Assembly (NCBI RefSeq): GCF_009830285.1
Contig: NZ_WUQX01000002.1
Coordinates: 1-49,487, forward strand
DNA: 49,487 bases
Direction of reading: 5' to 3'
From: Sporofaciens musculi
Lineage (GTDB): Bacteria; Bacillota; Clostridia; Lachnospirales; Lachnospiraceae
Made by a program: the position numbers and the translations under genes. Positions within the stretch are counted from its first letter, which is position 1. Every line of letters starts with the position of its first letter. Of the stretch, positions 34,169 to 42,973 are shown piece by piece. The notes beneath the pieces were generated by a model. That model saw only the letters and a program-made list of their open reading frames with translations. It was not told the origin of the DNA and made no database searches.

Positions 34169-35206
34169 TACATCTATCAAGTACACGCGAACCCCCGAAG
34201 CGACAGCCGGGAAAATCTTTCTATTCTGCAAGCATACGTTCCACAGGAGGACGGGAAAGCCAAAATAGGCGACGTTCTGTATATCGGCACACCCGAAAAA
34301 TGCCGCGAGCTTATGGGGCAACTGAACGCCGGGGAACTGACACAGGCAGAGGTAAAAGAACTTTACGCAAAGGCACAGGAAACGGCGCAGACCGCCGGAC
34401 AGGACAAAGACACCTTTTCCATTTACCAGATAAAGGGCGGGGACGAAACAAGGGACTTGCGCTTTGAGCCATACGACCGCCTGCAGGCGGCGGGAAATGT
34501 GGTTGACAGGGCGAACTATGAGCTTGTCTATTCCGCGCCCCTTGCGCCGGAAACTTCCCTTGAAGATATTTACGCCCGTTTCAATATCGACCACCCCAAA
34601 GATTTTAAGGGACACAGCCTTTCCGTTTCGGACGTGGTAGTGCTTCATCAGGACGGACAGGACGCGGCGCATTTCGTTGATAGCGTAGGCTTCCGGGAAG
34701 TGCCGGAGTTTTTACAGGAGCAAAAGCAGCTTACCCCGGACGACTTGGAAACGGGCGAAACTATCAAAACACCGAGGGGGACTTTCCATGTGACCGCTAT
34801 GAGCCGGGAGCAGATAGAAGCCGCCGGATATGGCTTTCACCACCAGTCGGACGACGGAAAGTATCTGATTATGGGGAATGGGACGCGGGCGTTTGCCGTT
34901 GCCGCAGAACAGGCGCAGCGGGACAATCCCTTGAAAACCGCCGAGCAGACCACAGAGCAGAACGGGAACATGATTGACGGTATCATCAACAACACCCCCA
35001 CCGTTGACGAACTGGAAGCAAAGGTAAAGGCGGGCGAGCAGATTTCCCTTGTTGACCTGGCTAATGCTGTCAAAGCCGACAAGGAGCGCGGCAAGGGAGC
35101 GAAGCCGGAAAAGAAGCCCTCTATCCGGGCGCAGCTTAGAGCCGACAAGGAAAAGGCGCAGAAGAAAAACGCAAAGCAGAAGTCACAGGACTTGGAAAGG
35201 AGCTGA
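34169..35206 (+). pseudogene. Giant polyvalent protein, part 2 (YodL + DUF4316), after IS copy B
   Basis: The reading frame resumes at 34169 (YIYQVHANPRSDSRENLSIL) in exact register with 29651-32899. It encodes AYVPQEDGKAKIGDVLYIGT, a YodL-type domain (TFSIYQIKGGDETRDLRFEP, YDRLQAAGNVVDRANYELVY) and a DUF4316-type region (SLEDIYARFNIDHPKDFKGH, SLSVSDVVVLHQ). The C-terminal basic tail is KPSIRAQLRADKEKAQKKNA. An internal start at 34313 could yield a separate protein, but it has no ribosome-binding site. The next gene shares the SIRAQL tail. Confidence 0.87.
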
Positions 35207-35209
35207 CCC

Positions 35210-36163
35210 ATGCCGGAACAGAGCAGATTTGAAAACGTGGACGTGACCGCTTCCCTTGAAGCGATTATGAAGCAGAATACAGGCTTTTACCAGAGCGACT
35301 TGGAGATTGACAAGGAGATTATCGCAAAGGCGGCGGCAAGCCCCCACAGGGAGGACAAGACCCTTTTGTGGTTCTGCCGCCCGTCTGGGACGCATTGCTT
35401 CCGGGAGCGCGACGTTTTCCTAAAGGACACCGCGCCCCACAATACATGGCGTTTCTACATGGAGCAGACAAGCGACCGCGTACTTGCCTATGCAATCGAG
35501 CTGACGGGCAAGGAGCGCGGGAAAATCAAGGGCAATCTGTACGAACTGGACTACGCTAAACATTATGAGCGTGTCAAGGAAAAGGAGCTGCCCGCCGATA
35601 CGGTGAAGCTGATTTATGAGCATGGGGAAAGGGTACAGGAAGCCGGGAGATATTTTGACGGAACCCCAGACCCGCAGCTTGGGAAGTTTGAACACTTTGA
35701 AGCCCTACCCAACGACCCGGACGCGTTGCAAGCTATTTTACAGGAAGAACGGCGCAGCCGGGAGCAGCTTTCGCCGGGGGACTTCAAGGCGCATATCGCA
35801 GCCTTGCGGGACGGACTGATTGAAACGGAAGCGCGGCGCATTGTGCGGGAAATGAAGCGGCACGACACGCCGAACAGCCCGAACAAGACCCATTTCATGT
35901 CAGAGCTTTCCCCGGCGTTCATGCGGCTTGCGGGGACAAAGGACACTGACCGCCTTTTCTCCATGCTGCCCTACAAGACACTTTCCTTTTCCAAAATCGA
36001 GGGCAGACATGGGACGTATGCGCTAATTGACAAGGGGGAGAACCGGGACAGAGAGATAAGGAAGCCCCGCCCCTCTATCCGGGCGCAGCTTAAAGCAGAC
36101 AAGGCAAAGACCGCCCCGAAAAAGGCGGTGGCGAAAACAAAAAATCACGATATGGAGGTATGA
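35210..36163 (+). CDS. Conserved ICE protein of unknown function with SIRAQL tail
   Basis: A 317-residue soluble protein that starts PEQSRFENVDVTASLEAIMK and contains KTLLWFCRPSGTHCFRERDV, TWRFYMEQTSDRVLAYAIEL, a helical middle and KTLSFSKIEGRHGTYALIDK. It ends with the basic tail RPSIRAQLKADKAKTAPKK. That tail repeats the end of the preceding polyvalent protein, so both probably share a partner or localisation. ATG 35210 begins one base after the upstream stop, with GGAAAGGAG at 35195. No enzyme motif is seen. It is a frequent companion of the polyvalent gene in ICEs of this type. Confidence 0.75.
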   Translation: MPEQSRFENVDVTASLEAIMKQNTGFYQSDLEIDKEIIAKAAASPHREDKTLLWFCRPSGTHCFRERDVFLKDTAPHNTWRFYMEQTSDRVLAYAIELTGKERGKIKGNLYELDYAKHYERVKEKELPADTVKLIYEHGERVQEAGRYFDGTPDPQLGKFEHFEALPNDPDALQAILQEERRSREQLSPGDFKAHIAALRDGLIETEARRIVREMKRHDTPNSPNKTHFMSELSPAFMRLAGTKDTDRLFSMLPYKTLSFSKIEGRHGTYALIDKGENRDREIRKPRPSIRAQLKADKAKTAPKKAVAKTKNHDMEV

Positions 36164-36165
36164 GC

Positions 36166-36372
36166 ATGATTAGACTGACTGTTGAAGAAACAAACCTTTT
36201 GAGCATTTACAACGAGGGCGGCAAGCGGGCTTTGATTGAGAATGTCAACGCCGCGCTGCCCTACATGGACGCGGATATGCGGGAGCTTGCAAAGCGCACC
36301 CTTTCCAAAGTGGACGCTTTGACCGAAGCGGAATTTGCAGAGCTTCCCATTTACGCCGCTGATGAAGCATGA
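36166..36372 (+). CDS. Transposon-transfer assisting family protein (TTRAP)
   Basis: This 68-residue protein (IRLTVEETNLLSIYNEGGKR, ALIENVNAALPYMDADMREL, KVDALTEAEFAELPIY) matches the transposon-transfer assisting family: a short all-helical protein ending in an acidic segment. TGGAGG at 36153-36158 favours the ATG at 36166 over the one at 36160. It overlaps the next gene by four bases. Its exact role in transfer is not known. Confidence 0.75.
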   Translation: MIRLTVEETNLLSIYNEGGKRALIENVNAALPYMDADMRELAKRTLSKVDALTEAEFAELPIYAADEA

Positions 36373-36734
36373 ACGGGGTTAAGCGGCTGACGCCGCCCCA
36401 AAGCCGGAAAGTAAACGCCCTTGTGCGCCGGACGTGCTGCAATTATGATAACGGGAACTGTATCTTACTGGACGACGGGGACGAGTGCGTATGTCCGCAG
36501 CTCATTTCCTATTCGCTTCTCTGCAAGTGGTTCCGGGTTGCGGTGCTTCCCGCCGACAGGCTGCTTTATGCGGAGCTTTACCAGACAGGGGATAAGAAGA
36601 AATGTACCGAGTGCGGCGCGTTCTTTGCGTCAACCTCTAACAGCGTCAAATACTGCCCCGTCTGCCGGAAACGTATCACCCGCAGACAAGCCGCCGAGCG
36701 CATGAGGAAAAGACGCGCCCCTGTTACGCAGTAG
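36369..36734 (+). CDS. Cysteine-rich VLP-domain protein
   Basis: The 121-residue protein starts MNGVKRLTPPQSRKVNALVR. Cysteine pairs CC, C and CVCPQ are followed by LLCKWFRVAVLPADRLLYAE. A C-terminal zinc ribbon (KKCTECGAFFASTSNSVKYC, PVCRKR) precedes a basic tail. The VLP motif (here VLP within AVLPADR) and the cysteine spacing match the cysteine-rich VLP family common in these ICEs. It likely binds nucleic acid. The ATGA overlap couples it to the TTRAP gene. It is the last gene of the rightward transfer operon; a terminator follows. Confidence 0.8.
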   Translation: MNGVKRLTPPQSRKVNALVRRTCCNYDNGNCILLDDGDECVCPQLISYSLLCKWFRVAVLPADRLLYAELYQTGDKKKCTECGAFFASTSNSVKYCPVCRKRITRRQAAERMRKRRAPVTQ

Positions 36735-36861
36735 GCGCGGAAAATCCCTTGATTTACAGGGCTTTCCGGGCGTGAAAATCAGAAAGGCGATACTTTATAC
36801 CTTTACCCCCGAAAATGGCGTTCTACTGCGTAACATTCACGAAAACAGCACCCACAAAAAG

Positions 36862-36905
36862 ACAGGGCGCGGAAGTCATATACTGGCTTCCGCGTCCTGT
36901 TCTTT
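36862..36905. terminator. Terminator of the transfer operon
   Basis: ACAGGGCGCGGAAG and CTTCCGCGTCCTGT pair over 13 of 14 bases around an 11-base loop, followed by TCTTTATTT. It also lies at the end of the convergent minus-strand gene, so it may act in both directions. Confidence 0.8.
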
Positions 36906-37575
36906 ATTTGGGAAACATATAAATGTATTGAACCACTGGATAATCATGTTTTGAATTTGGCATCCAAAAATTTATGTAGTATACGGTTTTTAATATGTCT
37001 GATAGAGAAAGGCTTTCAGAGTATTTAATATCATCTGTTTTTTCTTCAAAATCATTTATTGTGCCTAATTCATATCTTCCACTTCGATTGTTTATAAGAT
37101 ACAATTCGCATATCTCTTGTAAAGTTTTTTCTTCTAATGGAAGATGTAAATTTAACTGAAAAGCATATGAGGATTGTTCTGGTATATTAACAGGTAAATA
37201 CAATTTGTCACCCGATATTTCATATATCTCATTCCATTCATAATCACTTTTTGAGGTATCAGCAATTTCAACATCTATCCTGTCTACTGGCTGTACTAAA
37301 TTTGATTTATTAGTTATTGTAATAATTAGAGGTATATTCAAATATGCTTCATCTTCATTTATGACACATTCAATCATCCTATTCTTTTCAAATCCCTCTG
37401 AAAGAATTATGTTGATTTTATCGTATTTTACTTGATTATATACTGTAAAAATAAGTGTAGAAAATGATACAATCAGTGCAATTAGACTTATTACATTATA
37501 AAAAACTTGTGAACGCAAAATGTTTAATACTTTTTTTCCTTGATTTTTCACGTTACCCCTCTTTCCTAAAATCAT
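36904..37575 (-). CDS. Membrane-anchored protein of unknown function (AT-rich cargo)
   Basis: A 223-residue protein in very AT-rich sequence, unlike the ICE genes on both sides. A short basic N-terminus (KRGNVKNQGKKVLNILRSQ) leads into one transmembrane helix (VFYNVISLIALIVSFSTLIF). The domain beyond looks beta-rich (AYLNIPLIITITNKSNLVQP, VDRIDVEIADTSKSDYEWNE). The topology would place it outside the membrane if the basic N-terminus stays inside. I recognise no family. It is inserted between the end of the transfer operon and the relaxase gene, a typical cargo position. Entry exclusion, surface or defence functions are all possible and none is shown. Confidence 0.7.
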   Translation of the reverse strand: MILGKRGNVKNQGKKVLNILRSQVFYNVISLIALIVSFSTLIFTVYNQVKYDKINIILSEGFEKNRMIECVINEDEAYLNIPLIITITNKSNLVQPVDRIDVEIADTSKSDYEWNEIYEISGDKLYLPVNIPEQSSYAFQLNLHLPLEEKTLQEICELYLINNRSGRYELGTINDFEEKTDDIKYSESLSLSDILKTVYYINFWMPNSKHDYPVVQYIYMFPK

Positions 37576-37611
37576 TATAATGAATTTTTTTAAAAAATCT
37601 ACACAAATATA

Positions 37612-38954
37612 TCATCGTTCCGTTTCTTTTTCCCGTTCCGGCTGTCTGTCTGCCTGTAAAATGCTGTCAATGTTCTGCTTGATAATGTCATATTCCCGGA
37701 CTTTCTTTTTCAGCTTCCCATAGTCGGCGTAAAGGGCTTCTTTCTGCGCTTGGAGGGCTTCATACTCCGATTGCAGCGCGGCGAGGTTCGGGAGCTTTGC
37801 AATGCCCGCCGCTTTCAGCGACCTTGCGGCGGCTTCATGGAGGATAATTGCCTGTTCCTGTCTGGCGCGGTATTTCTCCCTGTTCCTTGCCTTGCGGTAT
37901 GCGTCATAGACGGGCTTTGTCTTTTGGTAGGTGGAAACATTCTTGATAAGCACCGCCATTTCCGCAAGCCGCTTTTCGGCGTTCTTCAATGCGTCTGCCG
38001 CCTGTCCGCTTTCCGCTGCCATTTCCTCTATCCGGCTGACTAAATCTGCGTACTGCTCAATCTTATGTTCCGTCAAGAAATTCATTGTTTTCGCTGCCTG
38101 TTTCAGATTATGGATTTTCGCCCACTGTTCATAGCCCTTACTCTGCGCCGCCTTGATACTGTTCTCAATGTCGATAAGCAGCGACACGCCGCGCTGTTCT
38201 CTGGGAGCTTTCACCGCTTTTGTCCGTCTGCCCGCTATCCGTTCCCTTATGGCTTCCTCTGTATAGTCTGCGCCGAGGGTTTTAAGGCGTGTGAAGCGTT
38301 CCTGTCCGGGGGCGCGGCATGACACATATTTCCCCGGCTTTATCTCATAGCCCGCCGCCTGTAACCGCGTTAGCAATTCCTCAAAACTGGAAACTTGGGG
38401 GATAAGCGCGTCAAGGGCGGTTTTCAGTTTGCCTTTCCAACTGGTACCCGTCTTTTCTGCCTGGTACTCCGCATAGCTCTTTCCCTTGCTGCCCTTGCCG
38501 GGAACGCCGACGGACAAGCCATTCTCCCGGCACAGCTTGTCGCTCATGTTCCGTATGCCGTAATAGCTCCTTTTGTTGGAATTGTATTTGTGGTGGTCTA
38601 CGAAATTTACGGCGCAGAAAATAATGTGATTGTGGACGTGTCCTTTGTCAATGTGCGTCGTGAGTACATATTCATGCTGCCCCTTTGTTACCGCGTCGGC
38701 AAGCTGCTTTCCGATTTCATGGGCTTTCTGATAATCTACTTCCCCGGCTCAAAGGACTGTATCAGATGAAAGGCTAAATTGTTCCCCTTTTGGAGTGCTT
38801 GGGACAAGGTATATTCAAACTCAATATCTGCCGTTTCATAGGAGCAGCCGAAAGAGGACACAAGCATTTTCCCGTCTGTCTTGTCCGGGTTTTCGATATA
38901 GTCAAGGGCTTTGCTTAGAGTGCTTTTAATAGGCTTAATCTTTGTAACCGCCAT
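37612..38954 (-). pseudogene. ICE relaxase (MobP-type, Relaxase PF03432-like), one frameshift
   Basis: It starts at the ATG at 38954 with MAVTKIKPIKSTLSKALDYI and continues through FGCSYETADIEFEYTLSQAL and NNLAFHLIQSFEPG. One G is missing in the GGGG run near 38739 and the frame stops. In the correct frame it continues as VDYQKAHEIGKQLADAVTKG and then the three-histidine metal site THIDKGHVHNHIIFCAVNF. RENGLSVGVPGKGSKGKSYA and a long coiled-coil tail follow, ending EREKETER at 37612. The protein would be about 448 residues. It nicks oriT, which lies just beyond mobC, and its start overlaps the mobC end. Confidence 0.88.
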
Positions 38955-39244
38955 ATCTCCGCAAGCACCCCCTTTATTTCCTCTATGTCCTCTTGGTATG
39001 CGTTCCCCGTCGCGTTTACGCGGCGTGCTATCTGGTTGACGTTGACACCGATTTTCTGTATCTCTGCGGTCATTGCCTTAATGTCGCTATGGTCTATCTG
39101 AATGATGTACCCGTCAATGGCAATCTTCCGCAGATATGCCGCCATGTTCCGGGTGGGTACGAGCTTCATTTTTTCCAGTATTAAATCCCGTTCCGCTTCC
39201 GTCACTCTGAATTTGATTTGCACCGTCCTTTTCCGTCCGTCCAT
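38915..39244 (-). CDS. mobC: MobC-family relaxosome accessory protein
   Basis: A 109-residue protein: a ribbon-helix-helix-like N-terminal half (RKRTVQIKFRVTEAERDLIL, KMKLVPTRNMAAYLRKIAID) and the MobC signature IQKIGVNVNQIARRVNATGN. MobC proteins bind oriT and open the DNA at nic. The ATG at 39244 follows GGAAAGGAGCG. Its end overlaps the relaxase start by 40 bases. The oriT-like element lies 26 bases upstream (39271-39367). Confidence 0.9.
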   Translation of the reverse strand: MDGRKRTVQIKFRVTEAERDLILEKMKLVPTRNMAAYLRKIAIDGYIIQIDHSDIKAMTAEIQKIGVNVNQIARRVNATGNAYQEDIEEIKGVLAEIWRLQRLSLLKAL

Positions 39245-39270
39245 GTATTCGCTCCTTTCCTTTCCGTTCC

Positions 39271-39367
39271 GAGGGTTTGGGACACTTCCCAACAAGCCAT
39301 TTTCAACCGACGCGCCGCAGCGGAGGGGGAAAATACGGAAGTGGGTACCCGCTTCCTATGCTTGCTA
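39271..39367 (-). other. oriT: Origin of transfer (oriT) region of the ICE
   Basis: Placed directly upstream of mobC and the relaxase, as expected for oriT. On the minus strand it reads TAGCAAGCATAGGAAGCGGG, completes the palindrome GGAAGCGGGTACCCACTTCC, has an ATTTTC/GAAAAT hairpin in the middle, and ends with TTGGGAAGTGTCCCAA and ACCCTC. The arms are conserved in the inverted copy at 29421-29520. The nic position is not determined here. Confidence 0.7.
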
Positions 39368-39506
39368 CGAATGTTTTTATCCTTTAGGCTCTTATCCTCT
39401 ACTACGGAGAAAAAGCGATTTTGCCAAACTTCCACAAAGAAAAACGCTGCAATCTCAAAAGATTACAACGCTCTCTAAATCCTGTTCAGTTTTAAGCCGG
39501 ACATTC

Positions 39507-39860
39507 CTATTCGCCCTCTTTTTCGACTTCGGAAATCTCTTTTGCTGTTGCGGTCACAATCCGTATGCCCGTATCGCTCATACCGTCAAGGAGCGCGTCA
39601 AGCTGCCGCCGCTTTGTATCCTTTGCGGCGGGCGTGTCTAACAGGAATTGGTCTACGGATATATGGTAACGCTGTATCAGCTCAAAAAATATCTGTAAAC
39701 TTGGGTGTTGCCCCTTGTTCTCAATGTTCGCAAGATAGCGCGGTGAGATAAACATTTCGTCGCCTACTTTCTTGCGGCTCTCCTTGCGCCCCTCACGCGC
39801 TGCCTTTATCGCTGCCCCAAAAGCCTTGAAGTCGTATTTTGGTACTGGTCTTTTTGCCAT
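39507..39860 (-). CDS. XRE-family transcriptional regulator
   Basis: A 117-residue Cro/C1-type repressor: FKAFGAAIKAAREGRKESRK, VGDEMFISPRYLANIENKGQ (recognition helix) and HPSLQIFFELIQRYHISVDQ, then a C-terminal helix. The ATG at 39860 is preceded on its strand by an AT-rich promoter region. Regulators of this type usually sit next to the relaxase operon of ICEs and control transfer genes. Intact. Confidence 0.85.
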   Translation of the reverse strand: MAKRPVPKYDFKAFGAAIKAAREGRKESRKKVGDEMFISPRYLANIENKGQHPSLQIFFELIQRYHISVDQFLLDTPAAKDTKRRQLDALLDGMSDTGIRIVTATAKEISEVEKEGE

Positions 39861-39966
39861 AATTATTCACCCTATTACATTCTACTGTTCACCTTTGCTT
39901 TTGGATATGCCTACACAGTTCTATTAGTTAGCCAAAATAAAACATATTATTCTGCTTTACAATTAA

Positions 39967-40013
39967 ATACCGTCTGAATGTATCTTGACAAGCAGACGCA
40001 AAAAGAATATAAT
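39967..40013 (+). promoter_or_regulatory. Promoter of the tetR gene with operator motif
   Basis: A consensus sigma-A promoter, TTGACA (39985-39990), 17-base spacer and TATAAT (40008-40013). ATACCGTCTGAATGTAT (39967-39983) lies directly upstream of the -35 box and recurs with one change at 40776-40792. Confidence 0.8.
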
Positions 40014-40049
40014 ACATACCAAACGAATGAAATGGGAGGTGGTAGATAC

Positions 40050-40697
40050 ATGGCGCGTAATAAATATCCTGAAATAACCGTTGAAAAGATATTAGAAGTG
40101 TCACAGCGGTTATTCATGGAAAAAGGGTACGACAATACAACTATTCAAGATATTGTAAATGAACTTGGTGGATTGACTAAAGGAGCAATTTATCATCATT
40201 TCAAATCGAAAGAGGAAATTATTGACGCATTAGGGGGGAAACTCTTTTTTGACAACAATCCATTTGTTACCGTACAAAATCAGAAGAACCTAAATGGTTT
40301 AGAAAAAATGCGTGAAGTCATTAAGTTAAACCATGCAGATAATGATAGGACTGAACTTGGAAAACAGAGTATTCCTCTTTTGAAAAATCCCCGCTTGTTG
40401 GCTGAACTGGCTGATACAAACAGGAAATTGATTGCCCCTCTTTGGTTGCAACTTATTCAAGAGGGAATAGAGGACGGCTCTATCCAAACCGAGTATGCAA
40501 AAGAACTATCTGAACTTTTGCCATTACTTACAAATTTTTGGTTAATTCCCTCTGTCTATCCTGCAACCCCGGAAGAACTGCTTTCAAAGTTTGCATTTAT
40601 TAAATATTTGTTAGATAGTATGAACTTGCCGATTATTGATGATGAAATTTTCGATATGGCACAGAATTACTTTGAACACTTAAACGTAGGCGAATAG
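40050..40697 (+). CDS. TetR/AcrR-family regulator
   Basis: The 215-residue protein has the TetR N-terminal HTH: ITVEKILEVSQRLFMEKGYD then TTIQDIVNELGGLTKGAIYH and HFKSKEEII. A ligand-binding, all-helical C-terminus follows. ATG 40050 follows GGGAGGTGG. It lies upstream of an ABC exporter in the same direction, and both promoter regions carry the same ATACCGTCT(G/T)AATGTAT motif. It probably represses itself and the exporter until a ligand binds. Base composition is much more AT-rich than the ICE core, so this is acquired cargo. Confidence 0.9.
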   Translation: MARNKYPEITVEKILEVSQRLFMEKGYDNTTIQDIVNELGGLTKGAIYHHFKSKEEIIDALGGKLFFDNNPFVTVQNQKNLNGLEKMREVIKLNHADNDRTELGKQSIPLLKNPRLLAELADTNRKLIAPLWLQLIQEGIEDGSIQTEYAKELSELLPLLTNFWLIPSVYPATPEELLSKFAFIKYLLDSMNLPIIDDEIFDMAQNYFEHLNVGE

Positions 40698-40775
40698 ATA
40701 AAATTGCCTTGCAAAAGGCAGTTTTATTTTCAAACTATACATTCATTCGTAAGGTATTATTTTTTCGACAGATAC

Positions 40776-40792
40776 ATACCGTCTTAATGTAT
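40776..40792 (+). promoter_or_regulatory. Probable TetR operator before the exporter operon
   Basis: ATACCGTCTTAATGTAT matches the motif at 39967-39983 in 16 of 17 bases. It overlaps an extended dyad (ATACAT...ATGTAT, 40772-40792) ending three bases before the AAAGGAG ribosome-binding site of the small membrane protein gene. Confidence 0.65.
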
Positions 40793-40806
40793 GAAAGGAG
40801 AATACT

Positions 40807-41043
40807 ATGTCAAATTTAGACCAAAAAATCGAAAATGCTGCAAACAAAATTGAAGTTGTCGCAAATGAAGCATGGAAAAAGCGGTCATTCCGCATTGTAT
40901 CTAAGTCTATATCTGCTGCGGCAGAAATGGGTCTGATGATAGGGGCTGCACATTTATCCGAAGGCTATAAATCAGCCGCCACCTGTCTGTTTGGTTTAGG
41001 GGCAGTAGGACTTGCCTGCGATTTACTTTTTAACAGAAAATAG
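40807..41043 (+). CDS. Small membrane protein upstream of the ABC exporter
   Basis: A 78-residue protein with an amphipathic N-terminal helix (NLDQKIENAANKIEVVANEA), a basic stretch (KKRSFRIVSKSISA) and two short hydrophobic segments (EMGLMIGAAHL and AATCLFGLGAVGLACDLLF). GAAAGGAG at 40793-40800 is the ribosome-binding site. It ends 14 bases before the exporter gene, so it is co-transcribed. It may be an exporter partner or immunity-like protein. I do not recognise a family. Confidence 0.65.
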   Translation: MSNLDQKIENAANKIEVVANEAWKKRSFRIVSKSISAAAEMGLMIGAAHLSEGYKSAATCLFGLGAVGLACDLLFNRK

Positions 41044-41057
41044 GAGGACACCGCTAT

Positions 41058-42739
41058 ATGATACGATACTTAAAACAATACAAATTTTTGCTTTTTCTTA
41101 CCATATTATTTACTGCAATCAGTTCTCTATCTTATGTATTTATTGCTATCTTATTGCAACAAGTTATGGATATTGTAGATATGGGCGATATGGACGGCTT
41201 TATCAGAATACTACTCTTTTCTTTAGCCTACTTTGCACTTATGGGAGTATTCATGTACCTACAATCTTTGTTTAGCAAAAAATTTGTCTGTAAAATTATG
41301 AAAGCTGTCCGTTCTAAAACCTTTATAGGAATTGAACGGCACACGATAGAGGACTACTCTAAAAATAATACTGCTGATTATTTATCCGCAATTACGAATG
41401 ATGTAAAAATGATTGAAGATAACTATTTACTTCCCCTGTTGCAAGTTATCCAATATACGATTATTTTTATAGCTTCCCTTGCTGTAATGATTTATTTTGA
41501 CATTATCGTTACAGTCTGCGTGATTATCGCAATCGCTATCATGCTTATTGTACCCAGTCTATTCGGAGGACTACTCTCCAAACGACAGGATAAATATTCT
41601 GATATGCTATCCGATTTTACAAACCATGTAAAAGACCTGTTATCCGGTTTTGAGGTTATCAAGTCTTATCGAATGAAAAAATATGTCCTCTCACGATTTG
41701 AAATAAGTAACGAGGACACTATAAAAGCAAAATATTCTGTTGACAAGGCGATTGCAGCAAATGAAGCGGTTTCTATGGTGCTTGCGCTTCTTGTTCAAGT
41801 GGTTGTTGTTTTTCTTTCTGCATACTTCATTATTATTGGTCGTATCAGTGCAGGAGCCTTGTTAGGCATGGTACAGGTAAGCAGTAACCTTGCAAATCCA
41901 TTACTGATTATTTTTAGCAATATTCCAAAAATCAAGAGTATAAAACCAATTACACAGAAGTTAAATAACCTTTCAGATTACAAAGAACAGGACACAAATA
42001 CGAAAAAACCACCCTCTTTCAAAAAAATGATTTATGTAGATGATTTGCATTTTTCCTATGATAAAGAAAACGAAGTCATAAACGGTATTTCACTATCCAT
42101 TGATAAAGGAAAAAATATGCTTTTGTCGGTAAAAGTGGGTGTGGAAAGTCTACGTTTATTAAGTTGATTGCCGGATATTACTCTAATTTCAAAGGTAATG
42201 TACTATATGACACAGATAGTCTTTCCGTTTTGGATATTGATAAAATAACTGCGCTATCGTCGGTCATTCATCAGAATGTTTATATGTTTGATGAGAGCAT
42301 TTTTGATAATATTTGCCTACACGAAGATTTCAGTAAAGAAGAATTGCAATCCGTATTGTCTGATAGTGGTTTATCACAGTTTATTGAGCAAGTACCAAAC
42401 GGACTTAAATATCACGTTGGAGAAAATGGAGATAACCTTTCCGGCGGACAGAAACAAAGAGCCGTAGCAAGAGCTTTAATTCGCAAGAAGCCACTGTTGA
42501 TTTTAGACGAGGGTACGTCTGCTATTGATATGCAAACTGCGTATGATATTGAAAGTAGGCTATTGGCAATATCTGATTTAACGCTACTTACTATCACTCA
42601 TAATATGAGCAGCGATATTCTTACACTCTATGACGAAATTGTATTTATGGCAGACGGAAAAATAATTGAACATGGCACATTTGAAGAACTTATTACTAAA
42701 CACGCTGCATTTTATGACTTCTACCAACTAAAGAAGTAG
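41058..42739 (+). pseudogene. ABC exporter, fused permease and ATPase (one base lost in Walker A)
   Basis: The gene encodes a half-size ABC exporter of about 560 residues. It has an N-terminal six-helix permease (FLLFLTILFTAISSLSYVFI, VVVFLSAYFIIIGRISAGAL) and a C-terminal nucleotide-binding domain. Walker A reads GKSGCGKST only if one T is added to the TTTT run at about 42121. As read, the first frame ends SVKVGVESLRLLS at 42167 and a second begins at 42164. The rest is intact: signature NLSGGQKQRAVARAL, Walker B LLILDEGTSAID, and the H-loop TITHNMS. The substrate (drug, peptide or lipid) is unknown. TetR control suggests an inducible efflux function. A terminator follows. Confidence 0.88.
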
Positions 42740-42790
42740 GTATCTTTAGAGGAAAGTTTTTTTGAACTGTACACAATCCTTAAATAATAT

Positions 42791-42845
42791 TATCTGCTCC
42801 CTTAACGGGGAAAGAAAAAAACCGTTAGAGGAGCAGATGTTTTTG
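42791..42845 (+). terminator. Terminator of the exporter operon
   Basis: ATCTGCTCC/GGAGCAGAT and TTAACGG/CCGTTA form a long stem interrupted by small bulges, with an A-rich loop, followed by GTTTTTG. Confidence 0.85.
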
Positions 42846-42873
42846 TATGCCTTTTTACGCAATATCTAATCTA

Positions 42874-42912
42874 TCGGCGGTTTTGAAATATCAAATCCGC
42901 CGTTTCTTTTTT
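42874..42912 (+). terminator. Second terminator-like hairpin
   Basis: CGGCGG and CCGCCG pair around a loop with TTTTGAAATATCAAAT, followed by TTTCTTTTTT. Confidence 0.65.
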
Positions 42913-42973
42913 ATCTTCTCAAGGAATGACGCGGTATCACTGTTGAAATCGGCGGCTAAAGGAGGTAGCCGCC

